A DNA stretch of 64,000 nucleotides from Holtermannia corniformis (Eukaryota; Basidiomycota; Tremellomycetes; Holtermanniales): the NCBI GenBank assembly GCA_001599935.1, contig BCIJ01000001.1, forward strand, positions 126,277 to 190,276, in the 5' to 3' direction. Positions 11,801-22,199 of the stretch are shown in pieces. Each line of letters starts with the position of its first letter. Position 1 is the first letter of the stretch. Under the pieces are notes generated by a model. It had not been told where the DNA came from. It searched no databases and saw nothing but the letters and a program-made list of their open reading frames with translations. The translations under genes were made by a program, and so were the position numbers.

Positions 11801-12814
11801 ATCACTCGCGCTTGCAAAAAGGGGCGCGGTATCCTCAAGAACCTGTCCAAATTCCTCCTCTACCTGCTGTCGGGCAACATTGCTGAAGTTCTCGTGCTCG
11901 TCATTGGTCTTGCCTTCAAGAACGCCGAGGGCGTTAGCATCTATCCGATCTCCCCCGTTGCCGCACTATACGTACGTGGCTAACGTTTGGTCCGTGATGC
12001 CATAGCTAACCCGCGCAGATCAACACAATCGCCGCTGGACCCCCCGCTTTGGCGCTCGGTCTCGAGCCAACGGCGTTTGATGCGATGACCCACTCACCGG
12101 CCGAGTACCGGACGATCTTCACACTCGAGTGGTGGGCGGACTTGTTCTTCTATGGGATCCTCATGGGCGCGTTGACGATTGGCAACGTGAGTGCTCAGGA
12201 TTTGCGTAGAGGACATGCTGACAGACGCTCAGTTCGCCATCGTCGTGTACGCCACAGCGTTCGATGGCAAGACTGTCGGTCTCTCGTGCAACGACGGCAG
12301 TTACAACCCGGCCGACTGCGCTAACGCTTTCAATGGCCGTGCTACCGCGTTTGCGACTCTGATTGTGATCCTCATGGCTCATGCTCTCGAGGTGAGTGGT
12401 GGACCTCAACAAGGCGCAGCTCTGACCCACGATAGTGCAAGCACGCCGAGCGCGGCATCTTCCAGATGAACCTACTCGACAACAAGATCCTCCTCTGGTC
12501 TTCAGGCATCTGTGTCCTGACCGTGTTCCCCATCATCTACATCCCCACGCTCAACGATTATGTCTTCCAGTTGGACGGTATCGGATGGGAGTGGGGACCG
12601 GTCGTTGCCGCTCTGCTCATCTACCTGTTCTTCACCGAGGTAAGCTATCGATCCAGATTGCACTGATGAGCGTGGCTGACGAACTGCCCAGATGTGGAAG
12701 TGGGGTCGTCGGATCCTGTACAACCGCAAGGACCCGAACCGCAGCAAGACGTCTGAGAAGAACTTCCCCATGTCAATGACCATGGCTGAGAAGGGTGCCA
12801 ACCACAAGTGGTAG
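8833..12814 (+). CDS. ENA1: P-type Na+/K+-exporting ATPase, fungal ENA (type IID) family
   Basis: Seventeen exons, phase-checked to 1,081 residues, the size expected for fungal ENA pumps. P-type motifs occur in order: LLTGES (actuator loop), DICSDKTGT (phosphorylated Asp), KGAVERILDRC (nucleotide domain), MLTGDHPATA, and TGDGVNDCPSLKRAD (hinge). Ten membrane segments are expected, the last six after the hinge. The fourth membrane helix reads LLPASLVAVVT, without the Glu of the PEG/PES motif of Ca and Na,K pumps, which fits the fungal ENA branch as I recall it. The likely role is ATP-driven efflux of Na+ or K+ across the plasma membrane under salt or alkaline stress. Exon 2 (9072-9095) is only 24 nt and encodes PWKIFFRQ, a conserved segment before the first membrane helix. 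Introns are 43-51 nt. Confidence 0.93.
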
Positions 12815-12933
12815 AGGGAGTGAAAAGGTTCCAAGTGGGCGTTGTAATACTCTGTAGCGTCTACATTCCGGTCCGCATGCATATATGTGATGTGCTTTCA
12901 GCCGGGACAATAATCATGGGTTACACAGATGCA

Positions 12934-14533
12934 TCATCCAAGCTCGCCTAGCCCATCCAGAAACTTTTGATAGTCGTCTCCGACATCATGACCCTTTGCC
13001 GTTCCGCTGCGATCCGCTTGCTCACTCAGCACCCCACTCAGCTTGTCCATCAGACCGCCGCCAGGAGCCTCGCGTACGATTTCCTCACCAGCCTTCATGT
13101 TCCCAGGCGCAGAGTCGACGACGAGCGCACCGCTCTTCTTCTTTGCCTTGACGCCGCGCGGGACGAACACGGTCGTTTCTTTGCGCAGGTCGCGGAGCTG
13201 CGGCGCGGCCGAGATGACAGCAGCAGCCGGTGCTGCGGTTGATACAGGAGGTGTGGACGTTGACGGGTCTGCCGTATCCTTCACTGGCTTTGATGGTAGC
13301 TCGTGTCGGGCCGCCTGGTGCGCTTGATAAGTTTGTTGAGGCGCGTCGGAGAGTGGATCCTGCACATTGGTTTGCTGCAGATTGCGTTGCGGCGGTGGTC
13401 GGAATGGTAGGTTTTGTGGACGCATTGGCGGTTGCGGTGGATAGGCGTAACCTGCCTGAGGTGGTGGTGGGTAGAACTGCGGAGGTCGAGGTTGAAGATG
13501 GCCTGGGAATTGGGGTTGAGGCATTGGCGGACGGAACTGCGGTGGTGGTCCGCCTGGTACTGGGAAGCCTGGCGGAATCAGCGTCATACGTTTCGGTATG
13601 TGGAGATGCATACGTGAAGGACCGGCGGTTGGCTGACCAGGACGAGGCGGCGGTGGACCGTCTGGCAAAGGGATCTCGTCGTCCGAATCCTCAGACTCAT
13701 CGCCTGGGGGTGGACCATCTGGCATGATGATATCGTCTGTATCTATGTCAGCAGCGCACAGCCACACTCAAACACGACTGACCATCGTCTTCGTCGTCTT
13801 CTGAATCCGAATCCTCCTCTGGATCCCAACCTGAGGCAATCAGCATGACCCTCTCTTGCTTACACAGCACTCACGCTTCTCGGCATAAGGCATGCCTGGC
13901 GGCGGGACGCCATATGGGTTCAATACAGGATCATAGTACAGACTCCGCGTCGGGTCTCGCAGCTTGCCCTTGGAGTCGTACAGGTTCTTTGTGTCGACCT
14001 CTGCATCCTTTGTCGATTCCGCACGGTCTTTCGTCTTCTTGTCCTCGCCGTATACGAGAGCACGGTGCTCTGGGTGTTCGGCTAGGTATTTATCCTTGGT
14101 TGACTTGATGCGCTGAACCTCGTTCTCGAGCTCTTTGAGGCGTGCTTTGGCATTTGCATCGAGAGCGCCCGACTTTTCTGCACAAGCCAGAGTCAGCAAT
14201 GAGATCATGACAGCTTTGACAATCACTTTGTTCGTTGATTTGCCTGATCTCGGCCTCTAGCCCTGCCGCAGCGTTAGCAATGCCCGTCAGTAGGCGATGA
14301 AGCCACGGACCGGCTGTGCCAGTCTTGAGCGTTTTGGTCTCTTTAGCTTTCTGTCGGATCTCCTTGTTCTTCGAGGGTCAGTACGACTCTACCTCTGCTC
14401 GGGACCGCCCCACCTTCTTGATCTCCTTGGCTCGCATCGCCTTGCCTACCCTGGGTCAGAAGCTGCCGTCAGGATCAGCACGACCAGACGTACGATGGGC
14501 ATCTGCGGGATTGGCGCTCTTCCCCTTTGCCAT
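12934..14533 (-). CDS. WBP11: WW domain-binding protein 11-like splicing factor
   Basis: The N-terminus begins MAKGKSANPADAHR and continues over several short exons as a basic Wbp11-type segment: KAMRAKEIKKNKEIRQKAKE, then a coiled helix around 14100-14200. The central part holds acidic patches and Pro-rich repeats (PDGPPPG, PGGPPPQFRPP) typical of WW-domain ligands. The C-terminal FVPRGVKAKKKS resembles the conserved WBP11 tail. WBP11 family proteins are nuclear, bind PQBP1-like WW partners and act in pre-mRNA splicing. At least five introns are present between 14520 and 13740; the last exon is the long proline-rich one. The stop lies 119 nt from the end of the convergent ATPase gene. Exact boundaries of the small N-terminal exons are approximate. 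Confidence 0.82.
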
Positions 14534-14949
14534 CTTGCGCGGTTCTCGATGACCCGGTTGCAACTGTTGCAGTTGCTGTCTATGCTGTTGCTGGCGATTA
14601 GGATTCTGATCGTAGTTGATTTCGCGGCTGATTAGGAAATTGATCGTAATCGGATTAGAAAGTTTAATCGGTCAAGGTGTACGGATTGATCCTCGTCGTG
14701 TGCTGGCGCTGCCTTCCTTATCATTGTCCATCGCGCGGGACAAGCGCACAGCAGCCGAGGGCCGTACACGATGCGTGCAGTAGCTACGACAAGGCGTGCG
14801 TAAAGACTAGAGGCCCACACGACCAAAGCAACGACGACGAGCGAGGTCGATTCCCCGAGTGACGTCCCCTCACGCCGAGCTCGACGCGACAGTGTGTGCA
14901 GCACCTCGTCCGATCCACTGGGTCACACTCATCTTACGGTGCTCCTGCG
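14534..14949. other. Bidirectional promoter region
   Basis: About 416 nt between the divergent WBP11-like and PQ-loop genes. No ORF or RNA gene is supported; it presumably holds both promoters. Confidence 0.4.
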
Positions 14950-17094
14950 ATGGCTCTCGAGGGTCTCACAAAGGAGTCGGTCGCTCAAGTCCTCGGCTAT
15001 GCCAGCATTGGTAGCTGGCTGTGTGCCCAAGCTCCGTAAGGCATCTCATCCTGAAACTGAGCTGGGCTGACTTCCACCAGACAGGTCTTGAAGAACTGGC
15101 AGAATGGGTCGAGCGAAGGCCTGGCTCTGCCATTCCTCATGACATGGCTCTGGGGTGAGCTTGAGCGTCGTACGCCTATGCTTGTGCTAAACCAAGCTCA
15201 GGCGATATCACCAACCTCGTGGGCTGTCTGCTGACTGATCAGCTACCTTTCCAAGTCTGTAGCAGAGCTCGGCCCGGCCCTTCCACTGACAAAGACAGAC
15301 GAATCTTGCCTACTACTTTTGCTTGGTCGACCTCTGTCTTGTTTATCAATTCTTCTACTATACTCGTAAAGCTCGCTTAGCCCTGGCATCTGTGCCACCA
15401 ACACCAACCGCCAGTATGTACATACCAGCCACGGCGCGTTCGCCCCAACTCCACCAATCCCTTTTTCTTCCTCAAACCCAGCAGGAGCACTTGACGCCCG
15501 CTGCATCGCACGAGTCGATGAGGGGCTATGCGCACATGCGGTCCGTATCACACCCCGCGCTAGTCCGACAACCATCTGTACCACCAACAGCGACGAGCAC
15601 AAGACCAAGTCGACGGCGGCAAGTCACGAGCTCGCACTTCTCTTCCCACCAGCTCGCGGCCGACGCCTCGTATCAGGCAATCTACGAAGCCGCGCTCGAC
15701 GTTGCCCGTGCCGCCGAGCGTGTTAGTATGGGCACTCGTAGCCGGTCTCGACGCGCTGCGCGACGGAGCGCGACCCGATTGGACCGAAGAGACGGTGAAG
15801 AATCGCAACTGAACCTAATGGCGAGCTTTCACTCGGAGCTCTCGAGCCGATCAGGGCACTCTACAGATCAACTGCAAGACTCGCCAGTCGACCTGACCGC
15901 CAGTACCGGTACTCTAACAGGTCGTCGCGGGCGTTCGCTCTTCCGCTCGGACCTGCGATCGAGTTCACCAGCCGGTGGGACGAGTCATCATATCACGTCT
16001 GGCGAGTCGTCCGGCGACGCACTGGGCGATATGGTCCATCCCGAGACCGCGGCCTACCATGGTCGCAGTAAGAGTCGTAGCGTCAGCATGGCGCGCGGTT
16101 CCGGTGGCAGAGGGACAGGTCGACGAGCGGCCGGGGTGGCGTTCATGGGCCTATGGTGCTTTTTCGGGATCAACCGCCTTGGGTTCAGTGGGGTCGGCTT
16201 GCAAGGCCTACACCGGCGCGCCGAGGGACGCGTCGTCTTGTCCTCTGCCGAGCCCGCATGGCAGTCTTGGGAACTCGGTACACTGGGGCACAACGACCTC
16301 AATCCACTTGGTCACGACCGAACCGCATTCACGACCGAGATCATCTCCACGCACGATCACACGAATACGACCAGTCCACCGCAAAACGCACCCTCGATCC
16401 AACGCACCATCGGCCGCATCTCTGCATGGACGTGCACAACGCTCTATCTCAGTTCTCGCTTACCGCAAATCTGGATGAACGTGAGTGATCGCCGCTGGGC
16501 GCCATGGGCTCATACTGGTTATCCCCGTGCAGTTCACCCGGAAATCCGTCGAGGGCCTGTCAATCTTGTTGTTCATCTTTGCATTCTGCGGCAACCTGTT
16601 CTACGTCATCTCCATCTTGCTCGACCCGGCCGGGAACGGGGATCCAGCAGAGGCAACGCACTACCTGCTTGAAGCTCTGCCGTATGTCGCGTTGCGATGC
16701 GGTCAGCAACCTGGTGCTAATGCGGCACAGCTACCTGCTCGGATCCGGCGGCACTCTGCTATTCGACATCACCATCATCATCCAATCGGCCGTGTATGGC
16801 TCACGCCCGCCGATCCCTTCCACGCCCCTCGATAGGGGTACAAGACATCGACGCGCACTCGCGTCCGGGACGTTTCGTCGCCGTCGCCGACATCGCGATC
16901 CCGAAGAGACGGGATCGGGTGAGACTCGGCCGCTCCTGGTCGATCGGAATCGTAGCATGTCGCCCGCGGTACAACGCCCGAGCGCGGGAGCGGTACCACA
17001 CGTCTCGCCAGACTCTGCCGGGCTACATATCCAACTCAACGGTGCGCGCGGTGCTTCACGACCACGACCACGCAGTAGCGTGGCCGTCGATTGA
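14950..17094 (+). CDS. PQ-loop repeat membrane protein (YPQ/PQLC2-like vacuolar transporter)
   Basis: Two PQ-loop repeats are visible. The first is LGYASIGSWLCAQAPQVLKN, with the PQ created across the first intron, followed by a helix ending TNLVGC. The second contains SSRLPQIWMNFTRKSVEG followed by LLFIFAFCGNLFYVISILL. The organisation fits seven membrane helices, as in the fungal vacuolar Ypq1-3 basic amino-acid exporters and animal lysosomal PQLC2. Between the two halves is an insertion of about 300 residues, Ser/Arg-rich and probably cytosolic. The C-terminal tail is also Arg/Ser-rich. The last membrane segment is in YLLGSGGTLLFDITIIIQ. The substrate cannot be read from the sequence; cationic amino acids are inferred from the family. 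Confidence 0.88.
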
Positions 17095-17222
17095 CTGAGC
17101 GATGGGGAGATGGTAAGGGCGATGCATGACATGTCATATTAAGGGATGAGGGAGGAACCACACGACCTGTTGTACAGCGGTCCACGAGGCGACCGACGGG
17201 GGACGATAGCACGGCGCCGAGA

Positions 17223-18378
17223 TCACTCGGCTTTGGGTTTAGGCCGATTGCTGAGGATGACGGCCGGTTGGTCTACGTCTTCGTCGAGATGCGCGCCAGC
17301 TTTGCGTGTCTTGAGCGCCGCTTGTTCGCGTGACATGTGGGTGCCAAGCAACAAGTCCCAGTTTGTGCTATCGCGCAAATCAGCATCCAGACATCAGAGC
17401 AGGCCACGCGCCGACTCACAAGAACGGTTGCGAAAAGTTCTTCTTGATGCCAAACGCCTGGTGGTGGATGTCATGGTAGTCTGCCGTGTTTGCAAAGAAC
17501 ATTTGGCACGGGTCCCACCACAGTCGATAGCCGCAGTGATCGTCGACCGTTTTGATGGTTGAGAAGGAGAAGAGGAGCACGGCCTGGCGGACGGTCATGC
17601 CTGATACACTGTGCGCGATCGCGGCACCGAGCGTGTCGAGGAGCAAGCCTTCGACCGGGTGGTTGTACAGTGCGCCGAACGCGTACGGGACATAGAGCCG
17701 GTGGTGGACGGAATGAAAGTGTCGGTACAGGAATCGAGAGGTGTGGAAGAGGCGGTGGAGAAAGTATTGCCAGGTGTCAATGAGGAAGCTGAGTGCGGCC
17801 GGTCAATGGATGCAACGGTCAAAGGTGATGCAAAGGACATACAAGGCGAGGGCGAACTGGGCGATCGGGATACCCCACCAGTAAACCCATTGGACAGTAT
17901 CGGCGCCATAGGTTCGCAACAGCTGCTCGCCTGTCCGCCGGCCAAGCAGGACAAACACGACGTTGATGACGCCGGGCGCAAGCTTGGCCATGTCACTGTT
18001 GAAATCTCTAAACACCTCGCGCTCGAGGATCTCCTGTTCGCTCTCGAGCCAGAACAGGCCGAGGAACGTCTGCACGACCTGCTGCAGCGCGACGGCTTTG
18101 ATGACCTCCCACACGGTCGCGCGGTTCCGGGCCAGGACCTCTGGAGCCTCGTGGATCCGCCTGGCCTCAAAGTAGGGTAGTTGGGCCAGATCGATCGCGT
18201 GGAACACGAGTGAAAACACCCAATAGCAGAGGATGGGGAGGAGCAGAGATAGGTGCTTGTCAGTGATGAGCGAAGGCAAGAGTGAGGTGGAGGTCGTATG
18301 ATAGAATGGGAACTGGACCGTTGTGGGCGTCACGAGGGACAGGAGCGTCGCGTTGGCCGGTGAGGCGAGGGACGACAT
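17223..18378 (-). CDS. SUR2: Sphinganine C4-hydroxylase (sterol desaturase/hydroxylase superfamily)
   Basis: Three exons (18378-17843, 17788-17420, 17367-17223) give 349 residues with consistent phase. The di-iron histidine boxes are present: HRLFH, HSVHH and HDIHHQ, along with the family block LYVPYAFGALYNHP and TVDDHCGY. Hydrophobic helices before and between the boxes fit an ER multi-pass enzyme. It hydroxylates C4 of sphinganine to make phytosphingosine. The first intron (54 nt, donor GTATGT) is a multiple of three and contains an in-frame TGA, so unspliced reading stops early. The Met at 18378 was chosen because the longer upstream frame is low-complexity and His/Pro-rich. The C-terminal NRPKPKAE is a possible lysine-containing ER tail. 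Confidence 0.93.
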
Positions 18379-18890
18379 TTTCGCTGCTGCCAGTGTCTGC
18401 TCGATGCCAGTGTTGGAGCACACAACCGTTGATCTGATCGCGGTGGCAAACCGAGATCGGGCGGGTGCGGGCTCGCCACTCGGGTTGGACAGGGAATGAG
18501 CGTAAGCAGTGGGAGATGGCTGGGGTGAGCGTGTGTGGGTCGTGTTGTGGTGGTGCCGAGTGAGGTGAGGATGATGGAGAGGGAGGGATGAGCTGGTGAT
18601 TGTCGAGGCGCCGACACAAACACGGGGGAAAACTCGGGCGGGATGCGTGGGTGCGGGCAAGATAGGCGCGTTGCAAGGCGCGGGTCGGAGGATAGGCGTG
18701 GGTGTCCTTTGAAAATATAGGCGCCTCACTGGGTTATAGGCCCGTCCAACGCAATAGGCCTGTGGAGCCGGCCGCCGTGGGTTTGACAATGACGTGTTGA
18801 TGACGCGCGCGCTTCCGTCGCCACTCGCTTTTGGGAGCCAGCCGACGTGCAGTCTCTACGTGCTCTAGACTCGCACAGCGCAGCCTCACA
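18379..18890. other. Bidirectional promoter region
   Basis: About 510 nt between the divergent SUR2 and RRP17 genes. An open frame in the SUR2 direction runs through most of it but is low-complexity and is treated as 5' UTR or promoter. No other feature could be supported. Confidence 0.4.
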
Positions 18891-19810
18891 ATGGCACCCA
18901 GAGCACCGATCAAGTCCAACGTCGCCCTCCTCACAGAGGGTCAGTCCTACATCAAGCGAGCCAAGCGGCAACGCCAAGACCAAGTCGAGGAAGTCAAGTT
19001 TGACGACGAGGCGAGACGGTGAGCTCGTGCCGCGTAGGCTGGGACACGAGTGGTGCTGATGAGCGTCGGACGATAGAGAATGGTTGACTGGGTTCAGTAA
19101 GCGAAAGAAGCAGAGGATCGAGGGGAGAAGGGAACGTGCCAAGGAGCGGGATAGGCTCGAGCACCTGGAGCAGGTCAAGAAGGTGCGCAGGTTCGGGCAG
19201 CGAGAACACGGGCTGATGACCTCAGGCTCGGCGAGAACTCAAAGAGCGAGCACTGCAGAATGTAAAAGACGTGCGGAGGGCCATGGGTTTGCCAGACTTG
19301 CCAGGTCGGTTCAAACCCAATGTTCGTGGTACCGTTGCACTTGTTGACACTGTGCTAGAACCAGGCCAGGAAGATGCAGAAGACGCAGAACCAGCCGAGC
19401 CAGAGTTAGACGAGTACGAAAACGAAGAGACACAAGCGACCGTTACCATTCTTGAAGACTTTGATCCATCCACCGCTACATCCACTTCGACCCTGCCTAG
19501 CAAACCGAAATCGGAGACGGCAACGCCCGCGGTCCCGCTGCTACCCGCGTCGTCGCGCAAGCAACAGCTCAAAGCGGTGCGGGACGAGGCAAAGAAGAAG
19601 GAAAAGGCAAAGAAAAAGGACACGGGCAGCTTTGAGACGAAAGCGGAGCGGAAAAAGGGCAGGGCGATTGAGATGCGCAGGAAGAATGAAAAGGGAGCTC
19701 TGGCACGCGAAAGGGACGGTGGAGGCAGGGGTGGCCGTGGCGGGGGCAGGGGTGGGAAAGGCGGCAGAGGTGGTCGAGGTGGTGGCAGGGGCGGCAGGGG
19801 TCGCAAGTGA
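18891..19810 (+). CDS. RRP17: Nucleolar protein 12 / Rrp17 family (pre-rRNA processing)
   Basis: Three exons. Exon 1 begins MAPRAPIKSNVALL and ends FDDEARR; splicing joins it to EWLTGFSKRKKQRIEGRR, then to ARRELKERALQNVKDVRRAM. The block FDDEARREWLTGFSKRKKQR followed by basic, coiled helical residues is the signature of the Nop25/NOL12 family. These nucleolar proteins include yeast Rrp17, a 5'-3' exonuclease needed for 5.8S and 25S 5'-end maturation. An acidic stretch and lysine-rich helices follow. The C-terminus is a Gly/Arg-rich tail (GGRGGRGRK) that probably binds RNA. Both introns splice cleanly in frame. No catalytic motif is identifiable by eye, so nuclease activity is from family knowledge only. 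Confidence 0.88.
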
Positions 19811-20370
19811 GTGGCGGGCAGAGAGAATGTGTACGAGTACGTTGTCGCATGGCAGATCTGCATATCACGATTAGATTGGGGCAAAAGCTGTCCGCGCTGT
19901 TAAGACTGCAGGGCCACATGCGCGGTCAGCGATGATGTGGTACGCCTCGGCTCAGCATCAGTCGTGCGCGACTCGCAACGACTCGAGTTGTTGCTACTTG
20001 CGAGATGCAACTCTGCACCGCCTACTCCTTTATGTACAATGACCCGATGCGAAGACTGCACCCTGTGAGGTACCGCGCCCGTTATTGACTGTTCAAGGTA
20101 TGCGAGCCAGCTGAAGCGCCGCCACCATCGAGTAGAGAGTATGCAGCAGTAGCTCAATACACTCTGAACAGCAAGGACGAGGTGGGCACCGTAGTAGAAC
20201 AAATAGAACAATCGTCCCTCGCGGCTACACATATGTAGCGCACCGTGTCTTTGTCTCTTACCCCGTGATCCGTTGTGCACCGACAGGAAGGCGTACACCA
20301 TTCACAGAAACCAAACTGCGCCCCGATCGCGAGCTCAAAACACACACAAGCGTAAACGAGCCGCATCAGC
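19811..20370. other. Intergenic region without a supported gene
   Basis: About 560 nt following RRP17. ORFs on the minus strand (for example ending near 19900 and 20154) have no splice logic or domain. It may hold the terminator of RRP17 and the promoter of the small ORF at 20371. Confidence 0.4.
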
Positions 20371-20712
20371 ATGTCAACGTGTCTCGACAAGGACAGGACG
20401 TTGGTCGCCATGATCTGCACGAGTGCTGATCTGTGGCACGGGACCTTGATCAAATACCCTTCTGTCGACTTTGACGAGGGAGCTCGAGGCCCAGTCCTAA
20501 AGGCCAGATGCCAGCATGAATATTGCAGTGGTACCATGGCTGTTGGGTGCCAGGCTTACAAGAAGTTTGCCGGTGCTGATGACGATGCGCGACAGAGCGC
20601 TTACAGCCAAATGAAGCGCTTCGTCACTGATAACCATTCGGTTCACTTTGATGGGGTCATCGACGGCACGGAACTGAGGGAAACAGAGGCTGCAGTTGCA
20701 AAGGTTGAGTAG
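20371..20712 (+). CDS. Small cysteine-containing orphan protein, copy 1
   Basis: An intronless ORF of 113 residues. I do not recognise the family. It shares a pattern with the ORF at 21779: near the start, LVAMICTS aligns with LVPMTCSN; then HGTLIKY aligns with HGTIGVY; then CQHEYCSGTM aligns with CNKDDCDGIL, a C-x4-C pair followed by one residue and Gly. The C-terminal 40 residues (DDDARQSAYSQMKRF onward) are helical and charged. No signal peptide or membrane segment is evident. Three shared cysteines suggest a metal site or disulfides, which is inference only. No TATA-like element was found close upstream. The similarity to the neighbouring ORF is the main reason to treat it as a real gene. 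Confidence 0.55.
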   Translation: MSTCLDKDRTLVAMICTSADLWHGTLIKYPSVDFDEGARGPVLKARCQHEYCSGTMAVGCQAYKKFAGADDDARQSAYSQMKRFVTDNHSVHFDGVIDGTELRETEAAVAKVE

Positions 20713-21778
20713 CATACCGAGCAATTCACAATCTGTAGCTGAATTGTGGCTGGTCGCAGAGCTAGCATCGACAACTAATCAACCGCACGAAAGTGGCTAG
20801 CATATCTGTGCGTGGCACGAGGATTCACGTAGTTCTTCGATGCTATCTACGTGCGCAAGGCAGATCTACCATGCACGGATCTCGTCCGGTTAATACGCTA
20901 CGAGCAGGCGACCCTTTCGCCTGTCTCCTTTCATTGGGGCAGCCTTCGGGATCTCAGCCCGTCGCGTCGCAGCGCATGCGCCAGTGCCATCTATCAGCAG
21001 GATCTCACTGGTCCACCATCAGAAAAGGCTACCAACAAGGGACACTGGGAGACGCTACTGCGAACAAAAGAACGCTGACACCCTTGTTGAGTCTCAACAG
21101 TAGAAAGGCTAGCTTTGACAGTGACTATCTCTCTTCTATGCCCCAGCGGTGACTTGCCATCAATCTGTCACCGCGGGATGCCAAGATGTATAGTCCATAG
21201 ACACCAGTCGAAGACTATGATCGTCACGCTCCAGCATCTCGAGGTATCTGTCACAACGCTTTGATATCGTCGATCTGAGGCTTTCTCTTCACCCTTGATA
21301 ATAACGGTGGCCCACGGTGCAAAGTGCCACACTCCGTCCTGCGGTCTTCTTGACTCTCCGAATGCAAAAGGAAGCGTGATGCGAGCCCGCGAAATCTACT
21401 TGATCAAACGCCGCTACGGTGGTGGTATATCGCGATCCTGGTGGCAAATTTGTCCACCCCGCAGCCCTCCCCCAGTCTGTCGGACGCGAGCAGCTAGCTC
21501 GAGTCGTCGGAGCCGTTGACGCCTGGTCTGGTCAGCTCCTTTCGGCCTCGCTGGGTCCATTGTGGTCAAACGCTAAAGACAATCAGCAATCAGATCCCAA
21601 TCAGTAATTTGATGGCGCATGGTCGATGGCGCATGAACGGAGTGCGACATCACATCAGCGAGGAGACTCCGCTTCTACATATCCCGCACCGCAGAACCGA
21701 AGCAAAATCACTCTCCGACAGCCGAGTATAAAGTCGACCAGATCGACTTATGTCGGATTCATCACTCCGGTACCCAAC
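20713..21778. other. Intergenic region between the two small cysteine ORFs
   Basis: About 1.07 kb. Several ORFs of 60-120 codons exist (for example 20793-21152) but none has similarity to the flanking small proteins, splice logic or recognisable motifs. It carries the TATA-like element of the downstream ORF. Confidence 0.4.
21727..21733 (+). promoter_or_regulatory. TATA-like element of the small ORF at 21779
   Basis: TATAAAG lies 46 nt upstream of the start codon at 21779, a good core-promoter position. It supports the downstream ORF as a transcribed gene with a regulated promoter. Confidence 0.45.
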
Positions 21779-22039
21779 ATGTCGACGAAGATGCTAGTCC
21801 CAATGACGTGCAGCAATGTGAGTTCGGGCCAGCACGGAACCATCGGTGTTTATACAAGCGCCTCATCGAGCCCGACCCCCAGCATGAGCTGCAACAAGGA
21901 CGACTGCGACGGGATTCTGACCGCGCAGGTAGGCGGTGGCTTCATCACGTACAACACGGCGAAAGTCACTGACAACGATGCCGAGGAACTTGCCAAAAAT
22001 GAACACCCAGGCTATGAGTTTACCACGACGAGTATGTGA
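21779..22039 (+). CDS. Small cysteine-containing orphan protein, copy 2
   Basis: An intronless ORF of 86 residues starting MSTKMLVPMTCSN. It has the same ordered motifs as the protein at 20371: LV-x-M-x-C, HGT followed by an aliphatic residue and a Tyr three residues on, then C-x4-C-x-G. The copy is shorter both between the motifs and at the C-terminus (which ends TTTSM). The function is unknown. The TATA element 46 nt upstream and the shared motif order favour a real gene. The start at 21779 is preferred to upstream in-frame Mets because copy 1 also begins MST and because the TATA box would otherwise be inside the coding region. The adjacent permease gene is convergent, with 160 nt between stops. 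Confidence 0.58.
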   Translation: MSTKMLVPMTCSNVSSGQHGTIGVYTSASSSPTPSMSCNKDDCDGILTAQVGGGFITYNTAKVTDNDAEELAKNEHPGYEFTTTSM

Positions 22040-22199
22040 TGACGTACACTGGACAACCTTGTCAATGAGTGTATAGCTTCAAGTCTGTTTTATGGAAAGA
22101 TGCCTGTCTTCGAGTTGCGCCAGTATCGAGCGCGAGAAGGACTGCTATGCGCTGAAAGCCGCGCCGCCATAGTCGCGTGTGTGCTGTAGTAAGAGTACA

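Noticed and set aside
17803..17842. Premature TGA in SUR2
   Set aside because: The stop lies inside a 54-nt phase-2 intron with a GTATGT donor; removing it restores the WQYFLHRLFH region.
18379..18789. N-terminal extension of SUR2 by 137 residues
   Set aside because: Low-complexity His/Pro/Ser-rich sequence not found in the family; the Met at 18378 gives the expected 349 residues.
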